NCBI GenBank assembly: GCA_003388505.1
Contig: QQVO01000058.1
Location: 1-64,000, forward strand
Length of the DNA stretch: 64,000 nucleotides
Origin: Planctomycetota bacterium
GTDB taxonomy: Bacteria > Planctomycetota > Planctomycetia > Planctomycetales > Planctomycetaceae
Direction: 5' to 3'
Numbering within the stretch: position 1 is the stretch's first letter; each line of letters starts with the position of its first letter. Positions 35,054-44,398 of the stretch are shown piece by piece. The position numbers and the translations under genes are program-made. The notes under the pieces were generated by a model. It was not told where the DNA came from, did no database searches, and worked only from the letters and a program-made list of their open reading frames with translations.

Positions 35054-36301
35054 TCAGGCGCCCTTGAATATCCGGTTGTCGCGCAGGCAGTCGGCGAGGC
35101 GGCGGTAGGTCTCGCTGAGTTGCTGTCGGGACCGACTCAGGCCGAGCGCGGCCAGGATTCTTCGGGCGAGCGGGCCGTTGTCGAGGATCACGTCCAAGCA
35201 GGATCGGGATTGCGTGTTCAGCGGGGCGAGTTGAGTTTCGACGTCATTGAATACATGTTTCCACAAGTCTCCGATTGTGATTGGTCCGTTGCTAATGCCG
35301 AAGTGCCGGAGGTAATCGGGATCCGATACGACGGCCTCGTCGGCGTCGCGGATGGCGGACAGCAGGACGGCTTCGAGAGGTTCGATGGCGACGGCTTGCT
35401 GGGCGGCAGCGTCGGTCCAGTGTTCGGCCGTGAGGAGTTTCAAGAGTCCGACGATCAGTTCGGCGACGGCGAGATCGGCCGCGGGGCATTCCTGAACGTC
35501 AAGGACTCGAATCTCGATCGTGTTGCGGCTGAAGCGGGCAATTGCACCACGGGAGTTGAGGAATTCGTCCTGCAGAATGCCTTGAGGATCGAGCGAAGCG
35601 ATCTCCGCATACATGGGCCGGAAGATCTGCTGCCGGTATTCCTCCTGTGAGAACGCCTGTTCCGGGATGACTCGGCCGGCGACCGAAGGGACGCGTCGCG
35701 AATTGCCACGATAGACCTCCATGCGATTGTCGAGGAGACCGGTTGCGCGGCCGTCGATGATCGGGGAACTGGCAGCCAAGGCGGGGAGCAACGGCAGCGC
35801 CAGGCGAATGGCCGCGTGCAGGCGTGCGAACTCGGCGTCGTCGGCAAAGGGCAGGTTGATGTGCATGCTCTGCAGGTTGGCCCAACCGTGCCCGCGACAG
35901 TCGAAGATGCGGTTGTAGGCTTCGTAGATGGGGCTGTCGTCGTGGGGCCAAAGTTTGAATTCACGATCGGGCTCCATCCAGGGGTGCATGGCCGTCGGGA
36001 GCAGGCGGCAGCCGAGCGGATCAAGCAGCGTGTTGATTCTGTCGACGTTGTCAGCAAACAGCGAGGGCAGGGGGCAGAGCGCTTGGGCGGGACCGTTGGT
36101 TTTGAGTTCGACGACGTGGAGCGCGAGTTCATTGGACCAGGCGATCGGGCCGTTCTCATAGTCCGCGCCGTAGACGCCAAGCGCAGAGCGGAGGAGTTCA
36201 TCGGCGACGGGCCGCACGTCGAGCGACTCGGAGTCGACGATCATGTATTCGAGTTCGATGCCGAAGGCTTCAAACAAACGGAGGCGGCGCGGAGAACTCA
36301 T
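35054..36301 (-). CDS. GCS2-type glutamate-cysteine ligase family protein
   Basis: A 415-residue carboxylate-amine ligase of the GCS2/YbdK type. N-terminal FEAFGIELEYMIVDSES, middle NLQSMHINLPFADD and NTIEIRVLDVQECP are the metal/ATP and substrate blocks of the glutamine-synthetase-like fold. The family joins a carboxylate (often glutamate) to an amine. It starts 7 bp after the RLAN/ATP-grasp gene and is the last gene of the leftward operon from the AmpG-like permease. A second amide ligase beside an ATP-grasp ligase points to a peptide-like product rather than plain glutathione synthesis; there is no gshB nearby. Confidence 0.87.
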   Translation of the reverse strand: MSSPRRLRLFEAFGIELEYMIVDSESLDVRPVADELLRSALGVYGADYENGPIAWSNELALHVVELKTNGPAQALCPLPSLFADNVDRINTLLDPLGCRLLPTAMHPWMEPDREFKLWPHDDSPIYEAYNRIFDCRGHGWANLQSMHINLPFADDAEFARLHAAIRLALPLLPALAASSPIIDGRATGLLDNRMEVYRGNSRRVPSVAGRVIPEQAFSQEEYRQQIFRPMYAEIASLDPQGILQDEFLNSRGAIARFSRNTIEIRVLDVQECPAADLAVAELIVGLLKLLTAEHWTDAAAQQAVAIEPLEAVLLSAIRDADEAVVSDPDYLRHFGISNGPITIGDLWKHVFNDVETQLAPLNTQSRSCLDVILDNGPLARRILAALGLSRSRQQLSETYRRLADCLRDNRIFKGA

Positions 36302-36308
36302 GGCTGAT

Positions 36309-37787
36309 TCAGGCCTCGAACACCCCGGATTTGCGCCGTTCGATGCGGTTGAGGAAGACTTCCATGACGCGTTCGTAGAGTGAATCGCGGAGGATCAGGT
36401 CTTCGTATCCGGCGTCGATGTTGGGATTGTCGTTGATTTCGATGACATAGAAATTGCCGCCCGACTGTTTGACGTCGACGCCGTAGAGTCCGTCGCCGAT
36501 CAGGTTGGCCGCTTTGAGTGCAATGGAGACCGCCTTGCGCGGGGCGACTTCGACGGGGATCGTCTCGGAGCGACCGTAGCGGGCGTCGCCGTTTTCTTCC
36601 TGCTGAATGATCTGCCAGTGCCCCTTCGCCATGAAGTACTTGCAGGCATAGATCGGTTTGCGGTCGAGGATTCCGATCCTCCAGTCGAAGTCAGTCGGCA
36701 GGAACTCCTGGGCGACGAGCAGCTCCGACTCGCCCAGGAAGTCGGGCGCGAGGAGGTCGAGCATGTCGCGAGATTCGATTTTGATGACTCCCTGCGAGAA
36801 GGCGCTGTCGGGCTTCTTGACGACGCAGGGGAATCCGAGGGCCTCTTCGATGGTGGCGATGTTCTCCCGGTGCAGGACCACCGTGCGGGGCATCGGCAGT
36901 TTGTGTCGGTTGAGGAGTTCCGCGAGAAAGACCTTGTTGGTACAGCGGGCGATCGACTGCGGGTCGTCGATCACGACGAGGCCTTCTGAAGCCGCGCGGC
37001 GGGCGAAGCGGTAGGTGTGATGATTGACGGCAGTCGTCTCACGAATGAAGAGGGCGTCGAACTCGGAGAGGCGGGCGTAGTCGTCCTTGGTGATCAGTTC
37101 GGTTGATATCCCGAGCGAGAGGGCGGCTTTGGAGAATTTCTTGAGAGCGGCCTCGTCGGAGGGAGCGTTGTCGGCCTCCTGCGGATCCCAGAGGATCGCC
37201 AGGTCGAAGCGCGTCGGTTTCTGTTTCCGTCGGGGCACGGCGCGGCCGGAAAAGTGGCGGCGGGCCGCTTCGGCCACAAAGTCCCTGTGACCCTGTGGAA
37301 CGTCGCTGCCGCCAATCGCCTTCACGCTGCGCAACTGCCAGGGTCCACCGTTGGGGCGGGCGAAACGGACGCGAAGCAGCGGCGCCTGAAAGAGATTGAA
37401 CAGGTGCATCGCCAGACGGTCGTAACGCTTGGCGACATTGCGTCCGAAATAGACGCTGAGAGTGAACTCACGGGACTGCAGCGCGCTGAGGCTGCGCTGA
37501 ATGAGTTCGTCGAGTTCGTCGCTCACCAGCCGCATCATCGAGCGGGACTTCAGATCCTGCAGCGTCTGGATATCGGGGAGCGGCTTTTGTCCCCGCGCCT
37601 CCGCCAGCAGCGAGACGTAGTAACCTGTCGACTGATACTTGTAGGACCGGCCAAGGTTGAGGATCTTGACGCCCCGCAGATCGCTGTAGCGGGGTTCGGT
37701 GAGATACGACCAGGCGTCGACGACATCGACGCCGGGGATGTCGAACGGCCAGTCCTTCGGCGAGTTGACGACGATGAGCGGTGGCAT
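36309..37787 (-). CDS. RimK-like ATP-grasp ligase with RLAN N-terminal domain
   Basis: A 492-residue protein. The first 190 residues or so match the RimK-like ATP-grasp N-terminal (RLAN) domain (MPPLIVVNSPKDWPFDIPGV, YYVSLLAEARGQKPLP). The C-terminal two thirds are ATP-grasp: FIRETTAVNHHTYRFARRA, ATP-binding FPCVVKKPDSAFSQGV, and the metal-binding YVIEINDNPNIDAGYED. RimK enzymes ligate amino acids, usually glutamate, onto a carboxylate or protein tail. Gaps of 26 bp to the C39 gene upstream and 7 bp to the GCS2 gene downstream define an operon. The acceptor substrate is unknown. Confidence 0.9.
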   Translation of the reverse strand: MPPLIVVNSPKDWPFDIPGVDVVDAWSYLTEPRYSDLRGVKILNLGRSYKYQSTGYYVSLLAEARGQKPLPDIQTLQDLKSRSMMRLVSDELDELIQRSLSALQSREFTLSVYFGRNVAKRYDRLAMHLFNLFQAPLLRVRFARPNGGPWQLRSVKAIGGSDVPQGHRDFVAEAARRHFSGRAVPRRKQKPTRFDLAILWDPQEADNAPSDEAALKKFSKAALSLGISTELITKDDYARLSEFDALFIRETTAVNHHTYRFARRAASEGLVVIDDPQSIARCTNKVFLAELLNRHKLPMPRTVVLHRENIATIEEALGFPCVVKKPDSAFSQGVIKIESRDMLDLLAPDFLGESELLVAQEFLPTDFDWRIGILDRKPIYACKYFMAKGHWQIIQQEENGDARYGRSETIPVEVAPRKAVSIALKAANLIGDGLYGVDVKQSGGNFYVIEINDNPNIDAGYEDLILRDSLYERVMEVFLNRIERRKSGVFEA

Positions 37788-37813
37788 GGAGGAGGTCCGG
37801 TGGGCGGGATCGA

Positions 37814-38545
37814 TCAGTGAGCGGGGGGGCTGCCGCGAACCCGTTTGGGCTCGATCGCCAGCAGATTGGCGTCGAAGGTGACGATGCCGAGCATAATGGC
37901 GCAGATCAGCCGGTCGAGGGGGATGGTGTATTTGCGGGTGTGGCCTGCGAGCGGGTTGGGGTGCAGCGGATCGGCCACCAGAACGGCGCGTTCGATCGAA
38001 TCGTAACCGCAGAGCACGACGAAGTGTCCCTGCGGGTCGCCTCGAACGTCGTCCGGGCGGGCGGGATCTCCGAACTCGCGCGGCTCGCCGTAGAGGTACG
38101 TTGATGAGAGGCCGGTGAGGATGGGAACTCCGCGCTTGAGGTAACGCCGCAGCAGGGTGCCGGTCAGGTCGTCCATGCGAATGGCGCCGCCGCTGCGAAG
38201 GAAGTCCAGGTACGCGCCGGTCGCAATCTGGAGTCTGGCGTTCTGTTTCACATCGGCCTGGGCGCGAAGCTTTTGCTGCAGAGGCGGCGCGCCGTCTCGA
38301 AACCAGGTGGGATCGAAGACGTACAGGTTGTACGTGTGAATGGTCACCTGATACCCGCGCGCGAGGGCGTGATTGCCAAGCAGGGCCGCGAGAGTTCCGC
38401 CGTCTTCAAGGCGGGCTGTCTGCTCGATGACGTCCTTCAGGGGGAGTTCGTCGCCGAAAAAGCGATAGACAGCCTGCAGGCAGGTGGGACCGCAGGTCGT
38501 GAAGTCGGGTTGGGCGGCGATATCGAAGTGAAGCGCGCTCTCCAT
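37814..38545 (-). CDS. C39-like papain-fold cysteine peptidase
   Basis: A 243-residue protein starting at ATG 38545 (MESALHFDIAAQPDFTTCGP), which has an AGGGA ribosome site. The catalytic set is complete: Gln12 (oxyanion), Cys18 in TTCGPTCLQAV, His near 175 in GHFVVLCGYDS and Asp near 190 in VADPLHP. C39 peptidases cut leader peptides at double-glycine sites when fused to ABC exporters; this one stands alone with no transmembrane domain. Its location with two amide ligases suggests hydrolysis or transfer on the peptide they make. Confidence 0.85.
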   Translation of the reverse strand: MESALHFDIAAQPDFTTCGPTCLQAVYRFFGDELPLKDVIEQTARLEDGGTLAALLGNHALARGYQVTIHTYNLYVFDPTWFRDGAPPLQQKLRAQADVKQNARLQIATGAYLDFLRSGGAIRMDDLTGTLLRRYLKRGVPILTGLSSTYLYGEPREFGDPARPDDVRGDPQGHFVVLCGYDSIERAVLVADPLHPNPLAGHTRKYTIPLDRLICAIMLGIVTFDANLLAIEPKRVRGSPPAH

Positions 38546-38754
38546 GCGGTCCCTGTCGGAACGGGTCGCCGGCAGAGCCGTCCGTTGCAGGCGCCGGAAC
38601 CGCAGTCGGTTCACGGGACGCCACGCTGACGCAGTTGCGCATGCCGGCGACGATGCGGAATGATAAATCGAGTTCGCCGGAAAGCAAGCGGGGCGGCATA
38701 CGTTTCGGCGGCCGGTTGGAGCGACGAGGTCCGGGCAACGTTGGGTTGTCGTCG

Positions 38755-40008
38755 TCAATCGGACTCACTTGAAGACGGTATCAGCGATCGACGCGTGGCG
38801 GTCGTTCGATGAATGAGAGCGAGTATCGGCAACGCCGCGAGCGATGCGGCCGCCATGGCGGCGAGGCTTCCTCCGTAGCCGGCGGCGGCGATCAGTTTGC
38901 CGACGGCAAACGCGGCCCAGGCTTCGCAGGCGTTGATGGCGCCCATGAAGGCGCTGAACTGCGTGGCGGCCGTACTTGGCCAGGTGAGATCCATCAGCAG
39001 CGCGAACGATGAGGCGGTGAGCAGTCCGACGCCCAGGGCGTTGGTGCAGAGCAGCGCAACCAGCGGAAAATGGCCGATTCTGCCGGCAAACTCCCAGCCG
39101 GCGGCCACGGCGGTGACATTGAGCGCGACGAGCACCAGAGAGATCGCCACGATGCGCACGTGCCCGTAACGATCGGCCAGCCAGCCGCCGGCGAGCGACC
39201 CGGCGACCATGCCGGCCGGCAGGGGGACCGCTTGGAGGATGCCGACGGCGTCTTCGGAGAAACCGCTGTCAATCAGCAGGGGGCCGGTGACAGCGCCGAG
39301 GGCTTCGAAGCCGGCGCCTCCGATGAGGGCGAAGGCCAGCCCCAGCCAGGTCCACGGCAAGCGCATCGCGTCGGCGAGGGCGATCGTGAATCGCCGGGCC
39401 TGTCGGTGTTCTGTGGGCTGCAGATCGCGAGGGAGACGTGCACTCCAGACGAAGACAGCGGAGACGGCCGTGGTGCAGGCGAGTGTCGCAACGACGCCGG
39501 CTTGCCCCAGGCGGTCGAAGACGATCAGCGCGCCCCCGCCGAGAAGGGCGCGGCCCAGGAGGGTGCCGGCCTGCATCCACCCGTTGAGCCGGCCGCGCTC
39601 ATTGGAGTCGGTGACGCGAATACAGAGCGCGTCGATGGCGGCGTCCTGTGTGGCGGCGGCGAAGGCGTGCAGCAGCAGCCACCTGAGGATGACGTCCCGC
39701 TGCGACCCGAGATCGAGCCAGGCCAGCGGCAGCAGGGTGAGGACCATGACGGCCTGCGCGGCGAGAATCCAGTGTTTGAGCGTCCAGAAACGGGACTGGC
39801 AGACATCGACTACCGGCGCCCAGAGGAACTTGAGGGTCCAGGGCAGAACGAGGAGAGCGGTGAAGCTGGTGACGTCCTCGACGTCGACGCCTCGGGAACG
39901 CATCCGGGCGGGAAGGGCGTACCAGATAAAGCCGACCGGCGCGCCTTCACTGAAATAGAGGGCGGTGAAGAGAATGCGACGACCGACGGGATGGGCGAGA
40001 AAATCCAT
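38755..40008 (-). CDS. AmpG-like MFS permease
   Basis: A 417-residue twelve-helix transporter. The start LFTALYFSEGAPVGFIWYAL followed by PARMRSRGVDVEDVTSF and VLPWTLKFLWAPVVD is the AmpG (muropeptide permease)/PAT-type signature, and TQDAAIDALCIRV matches its second conserved block. AmpG imports anhydro-muropeptides. First gene of the leftward ligase operon, 209 bp before the C39 gene. A peptide-type substrate fits the neighbours, but direction and cargo are unknown. Confidence 0.85.
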   Translation of the reverse strand: MDFLAHPVGRRILFTALYFSEGAPVGFIWYALPARMRSRGVDVEDVTSFTALLVLPWTLKFLWAPVVDVCQSRFWTLKHWILAAQAVMVLTLLPLAWLDLGSQRDVILRWLLLHAFAAATQDAAIDALCIRVTDSNERGRLNGWMQAGTLLGRALLGGGALIVFDRLGQAGVVATLACTTAVSAVFVWSARLPRDLQPTEHRQARRFTIALADAMRLPWTWLGLAFALIGGAGFEALGAVTGPLLIDSGFSEDAVGILQAVPLPAGMVAGSLAGGWLADRYGHVRIVAISLVLVALNVTAVAAGWEFAGRIGHFPLVALLCTNALGVGLLTASSFALLMDLTWPSTAATQFSAFMGAINACEAWAAFAVGKLIAAAGYGGSLAAMAAASLAALPILALIHRTTATRRSLIPSSSESD

Positions 40009-40120
40009 GGAGGCGATTGCGCCGCACGCTGGTTGAAGTCCGTGTGGATGTTATACAACTGCCGCCGTGCGCGTCTTTCAAACCGAACGTGCGATTCATT
40101 GACGACAACAGGATGGCGTG
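40009..40120. promoter_or_regulatory. Divergent promoter gap of the ligase cluster
   Basis: A 112-bp space separates the ATG of the permease gene (minus) from the ATG of the GNAT-nitrilase gene (plus). Both transcripts of the cluster must start near here, so they may be co-regulated. No operator palindrome is convincing by eye. Confidence 0.4.
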
Positions 40121-41698
40121 ATGGCGAAGGTTCCCAACGAGCCGAAAATCGATCTGAAGGAGTACGAGTGGAAGATCGAAGTTCGCAGCTTGCGTCTGGA
40201 AGACTATGACGCGCTCGTGGCGATGCAGGAGACGTGTTTTCCCGGGATGAAGCCCTGGGAGCGAGAGCAATTCGAGAGCCAGTTGTCGATTTTTCCGGAA
40301 GGGCAACTGTGCGTGGAGGTGGACGGCAAGCTGGCGGCTTCGTCAAGCAGCCTGATCCTCGAGTACGACCCGAACATGGCCTGGCACAACTGGAAAGCGG
40401 TGGCCGACGGCGGCTACATCCGCAACCACAACCGCCGGGGGGACACCTTGTACGGGATCGAAATCATGGTCGATCCCGAGTATCGCGGAATGAAACTCTC
40501 GCGACGGCTGTACGACGCGCGGAAGGCGCTCTGCCGGGACCGGAATCTGGCGCGAATCATCATCGGGGGGCGGATCCCGGGATACGGGGCGCACGCAGAC
40601 GAGATGTCGGCCCGCGAGTACGTTGAAAACGTGATCGACAAGACGCTCTACGACCCGGTGCTGACGGCGCAGCTTGCCAACGGTTTTACGCTAAAGGGTC
40701 TGATTGCGGACTACATGCCCTCGGACACGGAGTCGCGGGGATTCGCAACGTTTTGTGAGTGGGTGAATTTCGATTACCGGCGGGGCGCGAAGCGGCGATA
40801 TCATCATCCGGTCGAGCCGATTCGAATCACGGTGGTGCAATACCAGATGCGAACGGTGAAGTCATTCGACGAGTTTGCACAGCAGTGCGAGTTCTTCATC
40901 GACACGGCCTCCGAGTATAAGTCGGACTTCGTACTCTTTCCGGAACTCATCACGACTCAACTGCTCTCCTGCATGCCGCAGTCGCGGCCGGGCGAGGCGG
41001 CGCGGCAGTTGCACGAATTCACGCCGCAGTATCTCGATTTCTTCACGGAAATGTCGGTGAAGTACAACGTGAACATCATCGGGGGGTCGCACTTCGTGGT
41101 GGAAGAGGACGTGCTGCATAACATCGCCTACCTGTTCCGCCGGGACGGCACGCTGGGCAAGCAGTACAAGATCCACATCACGCCGAGCGAGCGGAAATGG
41201 TGGGGGGTGACTCCCGGCGAACGGGTGCAGGTGTTCGACACCGACTGCGGGGTCGTTTCGATTCTGATCTGCTACGACATCGAGTTCCCCGAACTGGTGC
41301 GGATCGCGGCGCAGAAGGGGGCACAGATCATTTTCTGCCCGTTCAACACCGACACGCGGCACGGTTATCTCCGCGTGCGGAACTGCGCGATGGCGCGGTG
41401 CGTGGAGAACCATGTGTACGTGGCGGTCGCCGGATGTACGGGAAATCTCCCCTTCGTCGAAAACTCGGACATCCATTACGCGCAGTCGGCCGTGTTTACC
41501 CCGGCCGACGCGGAATTCGCGCGGGATGCGGTCGCGGCCGAATGCAACGCCAACATCGAGACGATGATCATTCATGACGTCGACCTGGAACTGCTCCGCC
41601 GACACCGTGACAGCGGATCGGTGCAGAACTGGAACGACCGCCGGCGGGATCTGTACAAGGTCGTCTACATGGAAGACGGCCAGCGTCACGAGGTTTGA
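40121..41698 (+). CDS. GNAT acetyltransferase fused to carbon-nitrogen hydrolase
   Basis: A 525-residue two-domain protein (ATG 40121; a GTG directly before it is equivalent). Residues about 20-215 are a GNAT domain with [20 protein letters not shown] as the acetyl-CoA loop region. Residues about 235-515 are a nitrilase-family hydrolase with Glu in LFPELITT (near 274), Lys in [13 protein letters not shown] (near 350) and Cys in [11 protein letters not shown] (near 384), so the catalytic triad is intact. The same fusion is known from Bacillus YhcX-type proteins; substrates are unknown. It diverges from the ligase operon. Confidence 0.92.
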   Translation: MAKVPNEPKIDLKEYEWKIEVRSLRLEDYDALVAMQETCFPGMKPWEREQFESQLSIFPEGQLCVEVDGKLAASSSSLILEYDPNMAWHNWKAVADGGYIRNHNRRGDTLYGIEIMVDPEYRGMKLSRRLYDARKALCRDRNLARIIIGGRIPGYGAHADEMSAREYVENVIDKTLYDPVLTAQLANGFTLKGLIADYMPSDTESRGFATFCEWVNFDYRRGAKRRYHHPVEPIRITVVQYQMRTVKSFDEFAQQCEFFIDTASEYKSDFVLFPELITTQLLSCMPQSRPGEAARQLHEFTPQYLDFFTEMSVKYNVNIIGGSHFVVEEDVLHNIAYLFRRDGTLGKQYKIHITPSERKWWGVTPGERVQVFDTDCGVVSILICYDIEFPELVRIAAQKGAQIIFCPFNTDTRHGYLRVRNCAMARCVENHVYVAVAGCTGNLPFVENSDIHYAQSAVFTPADAEFARDAVAAECNANIETMIIHDVDLELLRRHRDSGSVQNWNDRRRDLYKVVYMEDGQRHEV

Positions 41699-41755
41699 CG
41701 TTGGATCGGAGGGCTGGGGCGCGCAGCCTTTCCGGCGCCGCCCCGTATTCCGGTG

Positions 41756-42499
41756 TCAGCCTTCACTGAGATCGGCTTCGACGATGTTTTCGGCGAAGCT
41801 CCGGTAGGCTTCGCCGATCTGGCGGGCCATCGAGTCGGGGTAGGCGTGGAAGTCGCCGTTCTTGAGGGCGGTGACGACGATCTCACCCACCAGTTCGGGC
41901 GGTTCGGCGATTTCGCTGAGGCCGGCGGAATCTCCCATGTCGGTCGCGATGGGGCCGGGGTGGACGCTGACGACGGCCGTGCCCTGTTCGGCGAGTTGGA
42001 CGCGGAGCGCCTGCGTGATGGAGTAGGCGGCTGCTTTCGAAGCGCAGTAAGTCGTGAACTGTGGAAAGCATTTCATCGAGACGACGGAATTGAGCTGCAC
42101 AAGCGCGCCGCCTCCGTTTGCCTTCAGAACGGGGGCGAACGCGCGGGCGAAGTGAATCAACCCGTACACGTTCACGTCCATTTCAAACTGCAGGGCGTCG
42201 AGCGCGTCGTCGGAAAAGATCGTTTCGGTGCGAAGAACGCCGGCGTTGTTGATCGCGAGCGAGACGTCGCTTGCGGTTTTTGCGGCGGCTTGGATGGTGT
42301 CCGGTTTGGTCAGGTCCAGAGGCAGCGGGACGACCCGGTCGCCGTGCTGATCGATGAGCGGTTGCGCTGAGGCCGTGTCGCGGACGGCCGCATAGACCCT
42401 GGCGGCGCCGTGCTGGATCAGCGAGTTCGTAATGGCCTTCCCGATGCCCCGATTGGCGCCGGTGACCAGCGCGGTTTTTCCCTTAACGTCAAAGCTCAT
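41756..42499 (-). CDS. Short-chain dehydrogenase/reductase
   Basis: A 247-residue classical SDR. NAD(P)-binding [10 protein letters not shown] (about 13-22), NNAGVLR, catalytic Ser in QLNSVVSMK, and YCASK supplying the YxxxK pair. It has the [10 protein letters not shown] loop. The substrate cannot be predicted. Convergent with the GNAT-nitrilase gene. Confidence 0.92.
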   Translation of the reverse strand: MSFDVKGKTALVTGANRGIGKAITNSLIQHGAARVYAAVRDTASAQPLIDQHGDRVVPLPLDLTKPDTIQAAAKTASDVSLAINNAGVLRTETIFSDDALDALQFEMDVNVYGLIHFARAFAPVLKANGGGALVQLNSVVSMKCFPQFTTYCASKAAAYSITQALRVQLAEQGTAVVSVHPGPIATDMGDSAGLSEIAEPPELVGEIVVTALKNGDFHAYPDSMARQIGEAYRSFAENIVEADLSEG

Positions 42500-42544
42500 G
42501 GAAAATCTGTCCGTTTGGGCGACCTGGTGGGCAGGATTTCGTAC

Positions 42545-42582
42545 GAAACAGAACCCCGGCTTCCAGCAGAAACAGGGGTTCT
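42545..42582 (-). terminator. Possible terminator after the thioredoxin-fold gene
   Basis: An 8-bp stem AGAACCCC/GGGGTTCT (42550-42557 with 42575-42582) with a 17-base loop lies 22 bp downstream of the stop at 42604 on the minus strand, followed by GTTTCGT. The T-run is weak. Confidence 0.45.
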
Positions 42583-42603
42583 CATGCTGCAGGACGGGCT
42601 CGG

Positions 42604-43947
42604 TTATCTGGCAGCCTCGGTCACGACTTCGTCGAGTTCGAGCAGCCCTCGGTCGCGATCGACTTCATAGAAGCCGGTCTTGTAGTGGATCACGGTTCCC
42701 TCTGGACCGATGACGACCCAGAGAGGGAGTTCCTCGTCAAAGCGGGTCGGGTCGCCGAAAGCCTTGAGAACCGAGCCGTCGTGGTCGCCCACGATTTCGT
42801 AACTGAGGTTCATGAAGTCCTTCAGCTTGCGGATCGAACGCCGCGCAGCGCCGGCCGTTTCCTCTGCCCTGAGACGCGGATCGGTCGACACTCCATAAAC
42901 GACAACGTTGTCGTCTTCGTGACGGCTGGAGAGGAAGTCAAGGTAGCCGACCTGCCCGTAAGGGGTTTCCAGCACTTCGTTGCGATAATCCCAGAAGTGC
43001 AGCACGACTGTCTTGCCCGCGTATTGTTCGGGGTCAACGGCCGTCCCATCCAACTCGGTGAGCGTGAATTCCGGGGCTTCCTTCCCGACCATCTGCTGTG
43101 CCAAATCCGCGACGGAGGCGGCGCGTTGCTTCTGGGCTCTCACGTCCCGGGCGATGACGGTTGCGAGTTGCTCGAAGGGAGTCTCGGCGGCGAGTGACTG
43201 CAGGTTTTCCAGTGCGGCTTCGGCAAGATCGAGTTGTGCCGGTGAAAGCGCGTAGGAACGGTCGTCCTCGTCACGGTTGAGGGACGCCTGCAGAGCGAGC
43301 AGTGCGTCGGTTGCCCCCGCGGCGCGCTCGGCGACGTCGCTTTCGAGCGGATTCTGAGAAACGAGTTCCCAGGTCAACTCGAAGAGGTCGCCCTGGCCGA
43401 GAGTCAGCCTCTGAAACCCCGAGAGAATGATGCCGGTCGATTCGGCCACGTCGACCGTGTAGCTGCGACTGCGGCCCGAGGGGGAGACGTTGACCTGCCA
43501 GGCGGTTTGCCCTTTGATTTCCCGACTGCGGATGACTGTGTACCGCGCCTCTCCCTCTGTCCATTCGGCTTCATCGGCAAGTTTCGAGGGCTGCTGAAAC
43601 AGCGGAACGGGCAGGCTGAGCAGGGCAGGGCGCTCGTCGTGAACGTAGAGCACACGGACGGCCGGACCGGTGACGTCAACGGGCGTGGCGGAGAAGAGGC
43701 GCTGACCGAAGCGTTCCGGCCAGGGCATCGCAGTGCGGCGATCCTCTTCGACCTGAAAAAAGACCATCGTCGGCTCGCCGTCCTGTTCGGTCACCAGGCA
43801 GTGGATCTCAAATTCCTTGACGGGAACACGATCGCCGTTGCGGTCGGTCTGGACCAGTTGGCCCTTGTATTCGAGTTGGGTGACGTCGCCGGAGTCTGCA
43901 AGAAGCAGTGAGGCGGCGAGCAGAGCGACGGTGGAAAAAGTCGACAT
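42604..43947 (-). CDS. Exported protein with cysteine-less AhpC/TlpA-like domain
   Basis: About 447 residues from ATG 43947 (signal [20 protein letters not shown]). The N-terminal half (about 20-290) is a planctomycete-type domain without a recognised family. The C-terminal part, [20 protein letters not shown]...[13 protein letters not shown], is a thioredoxin fold of the AhpC/TSA group in which the WCxxC is replaced by WDYRN. It therefore cannot do dithiol chemistry; a binding or structural role is likely. The frame extends upstream to 44076 without coding character. Confidence 0.8.
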   Translation of the reverse strand: MSTFSTVALLAASLLLADSGDVTQLEYKGQLVQTDRNGDRVPVKEFEIHCLVTEQDGEPTMVFFQVEEDRRTAMPWPERFGQRLFSATPVDVTGPAVRVLYVHDERPALLSLPVPLFQQPSKLADEAEWTEGEARYTVIRSREIKGQTAWQVNVSPSGRSRSYTVDVAESTGIILSGFQRLTLGQGDLFELTWELVSQNPLESDVAERAAGATDALLALQASLNRDEDDRSYALSPAQLDLAEAALENLQSLAAETPFEQLATVIARDVRAQKQRAASVADLAQQMVGKEAPEFTLTELDGTAVDPEQYAGKTVVLHFWDYRNEVLETPYGQVGYLDFLSSRHEDDNVVVYGVSTDPRLRAEETAGAARRSIRKLKDFMNLSYEIVGDHDGSVLKAFGDPTRFDEELPLWVVIGPEGTVIHYKTGFYEVDRDRGLLELDEVVTEAAR

Positions 43948-44398
43948 TGCGAGGAAACTCCATCTGCCCGGTCCGGGCTTTGTGTCTGTACGTTTCGCGA
44001 GGAAACTCGCATTCAAACATGCGGGGTTCGACCTTCGTCGCGGCTCAGTCGTTCCGTAAGGAAATGCCCGCCGCAACCGAAATTCGTTTCGGCCGCGTCG
44101 TAGGTCAGCCGATTGTCAGGTGGAGTCATCATCGTTTCTCGGAGACGGGGCGGCAAGCCAGGTGGCGGGGTGTTCGAGTGCGAATCAACGTTGCGAAATC
44201 TCTCACGAGGATTCCCGCCTGGAGCCCCTGCCTGCGGGCTGCACACAATGCTTGGGGCGTGATTCACACTTCCTTAATCAGATTCGTTGACGGCATGCAT
44301 CGGGAGGTCTACGCTGACTTAACGAATCCGGGGTGGTGTTGTGCGCTCAGGGCTCGGCGGCGAGTTGGGCGCACGGCACATAACACGACGTGAGAATC
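43948..44398. other. 451-bp divergent intergenic region
   Basis: No gene is recognised. A 12-bp direct repeat, GCGAGGAAACTC, occurs at about 43949 and 43999. Both neighbours start outwards from here. A long frame on the plus strand (43908-44393) has no protein-like composition. Confidence 0.35.

Noticed and set aside
38546-38758. 71-residue N-terminal extension of the C39-like gene
   Set aside because: The extension is Arg/Thr/Pro-rich without homology; the ATG at 38545 has a good ribosome site and starts the conserved domain.
43908-44393. 161-residue plus-strand frame upstream of the adaptor gene
   Set aside because: It overlaps the signal peptide region of a real gene on the other strand, has no family resemblance and mixed composition.
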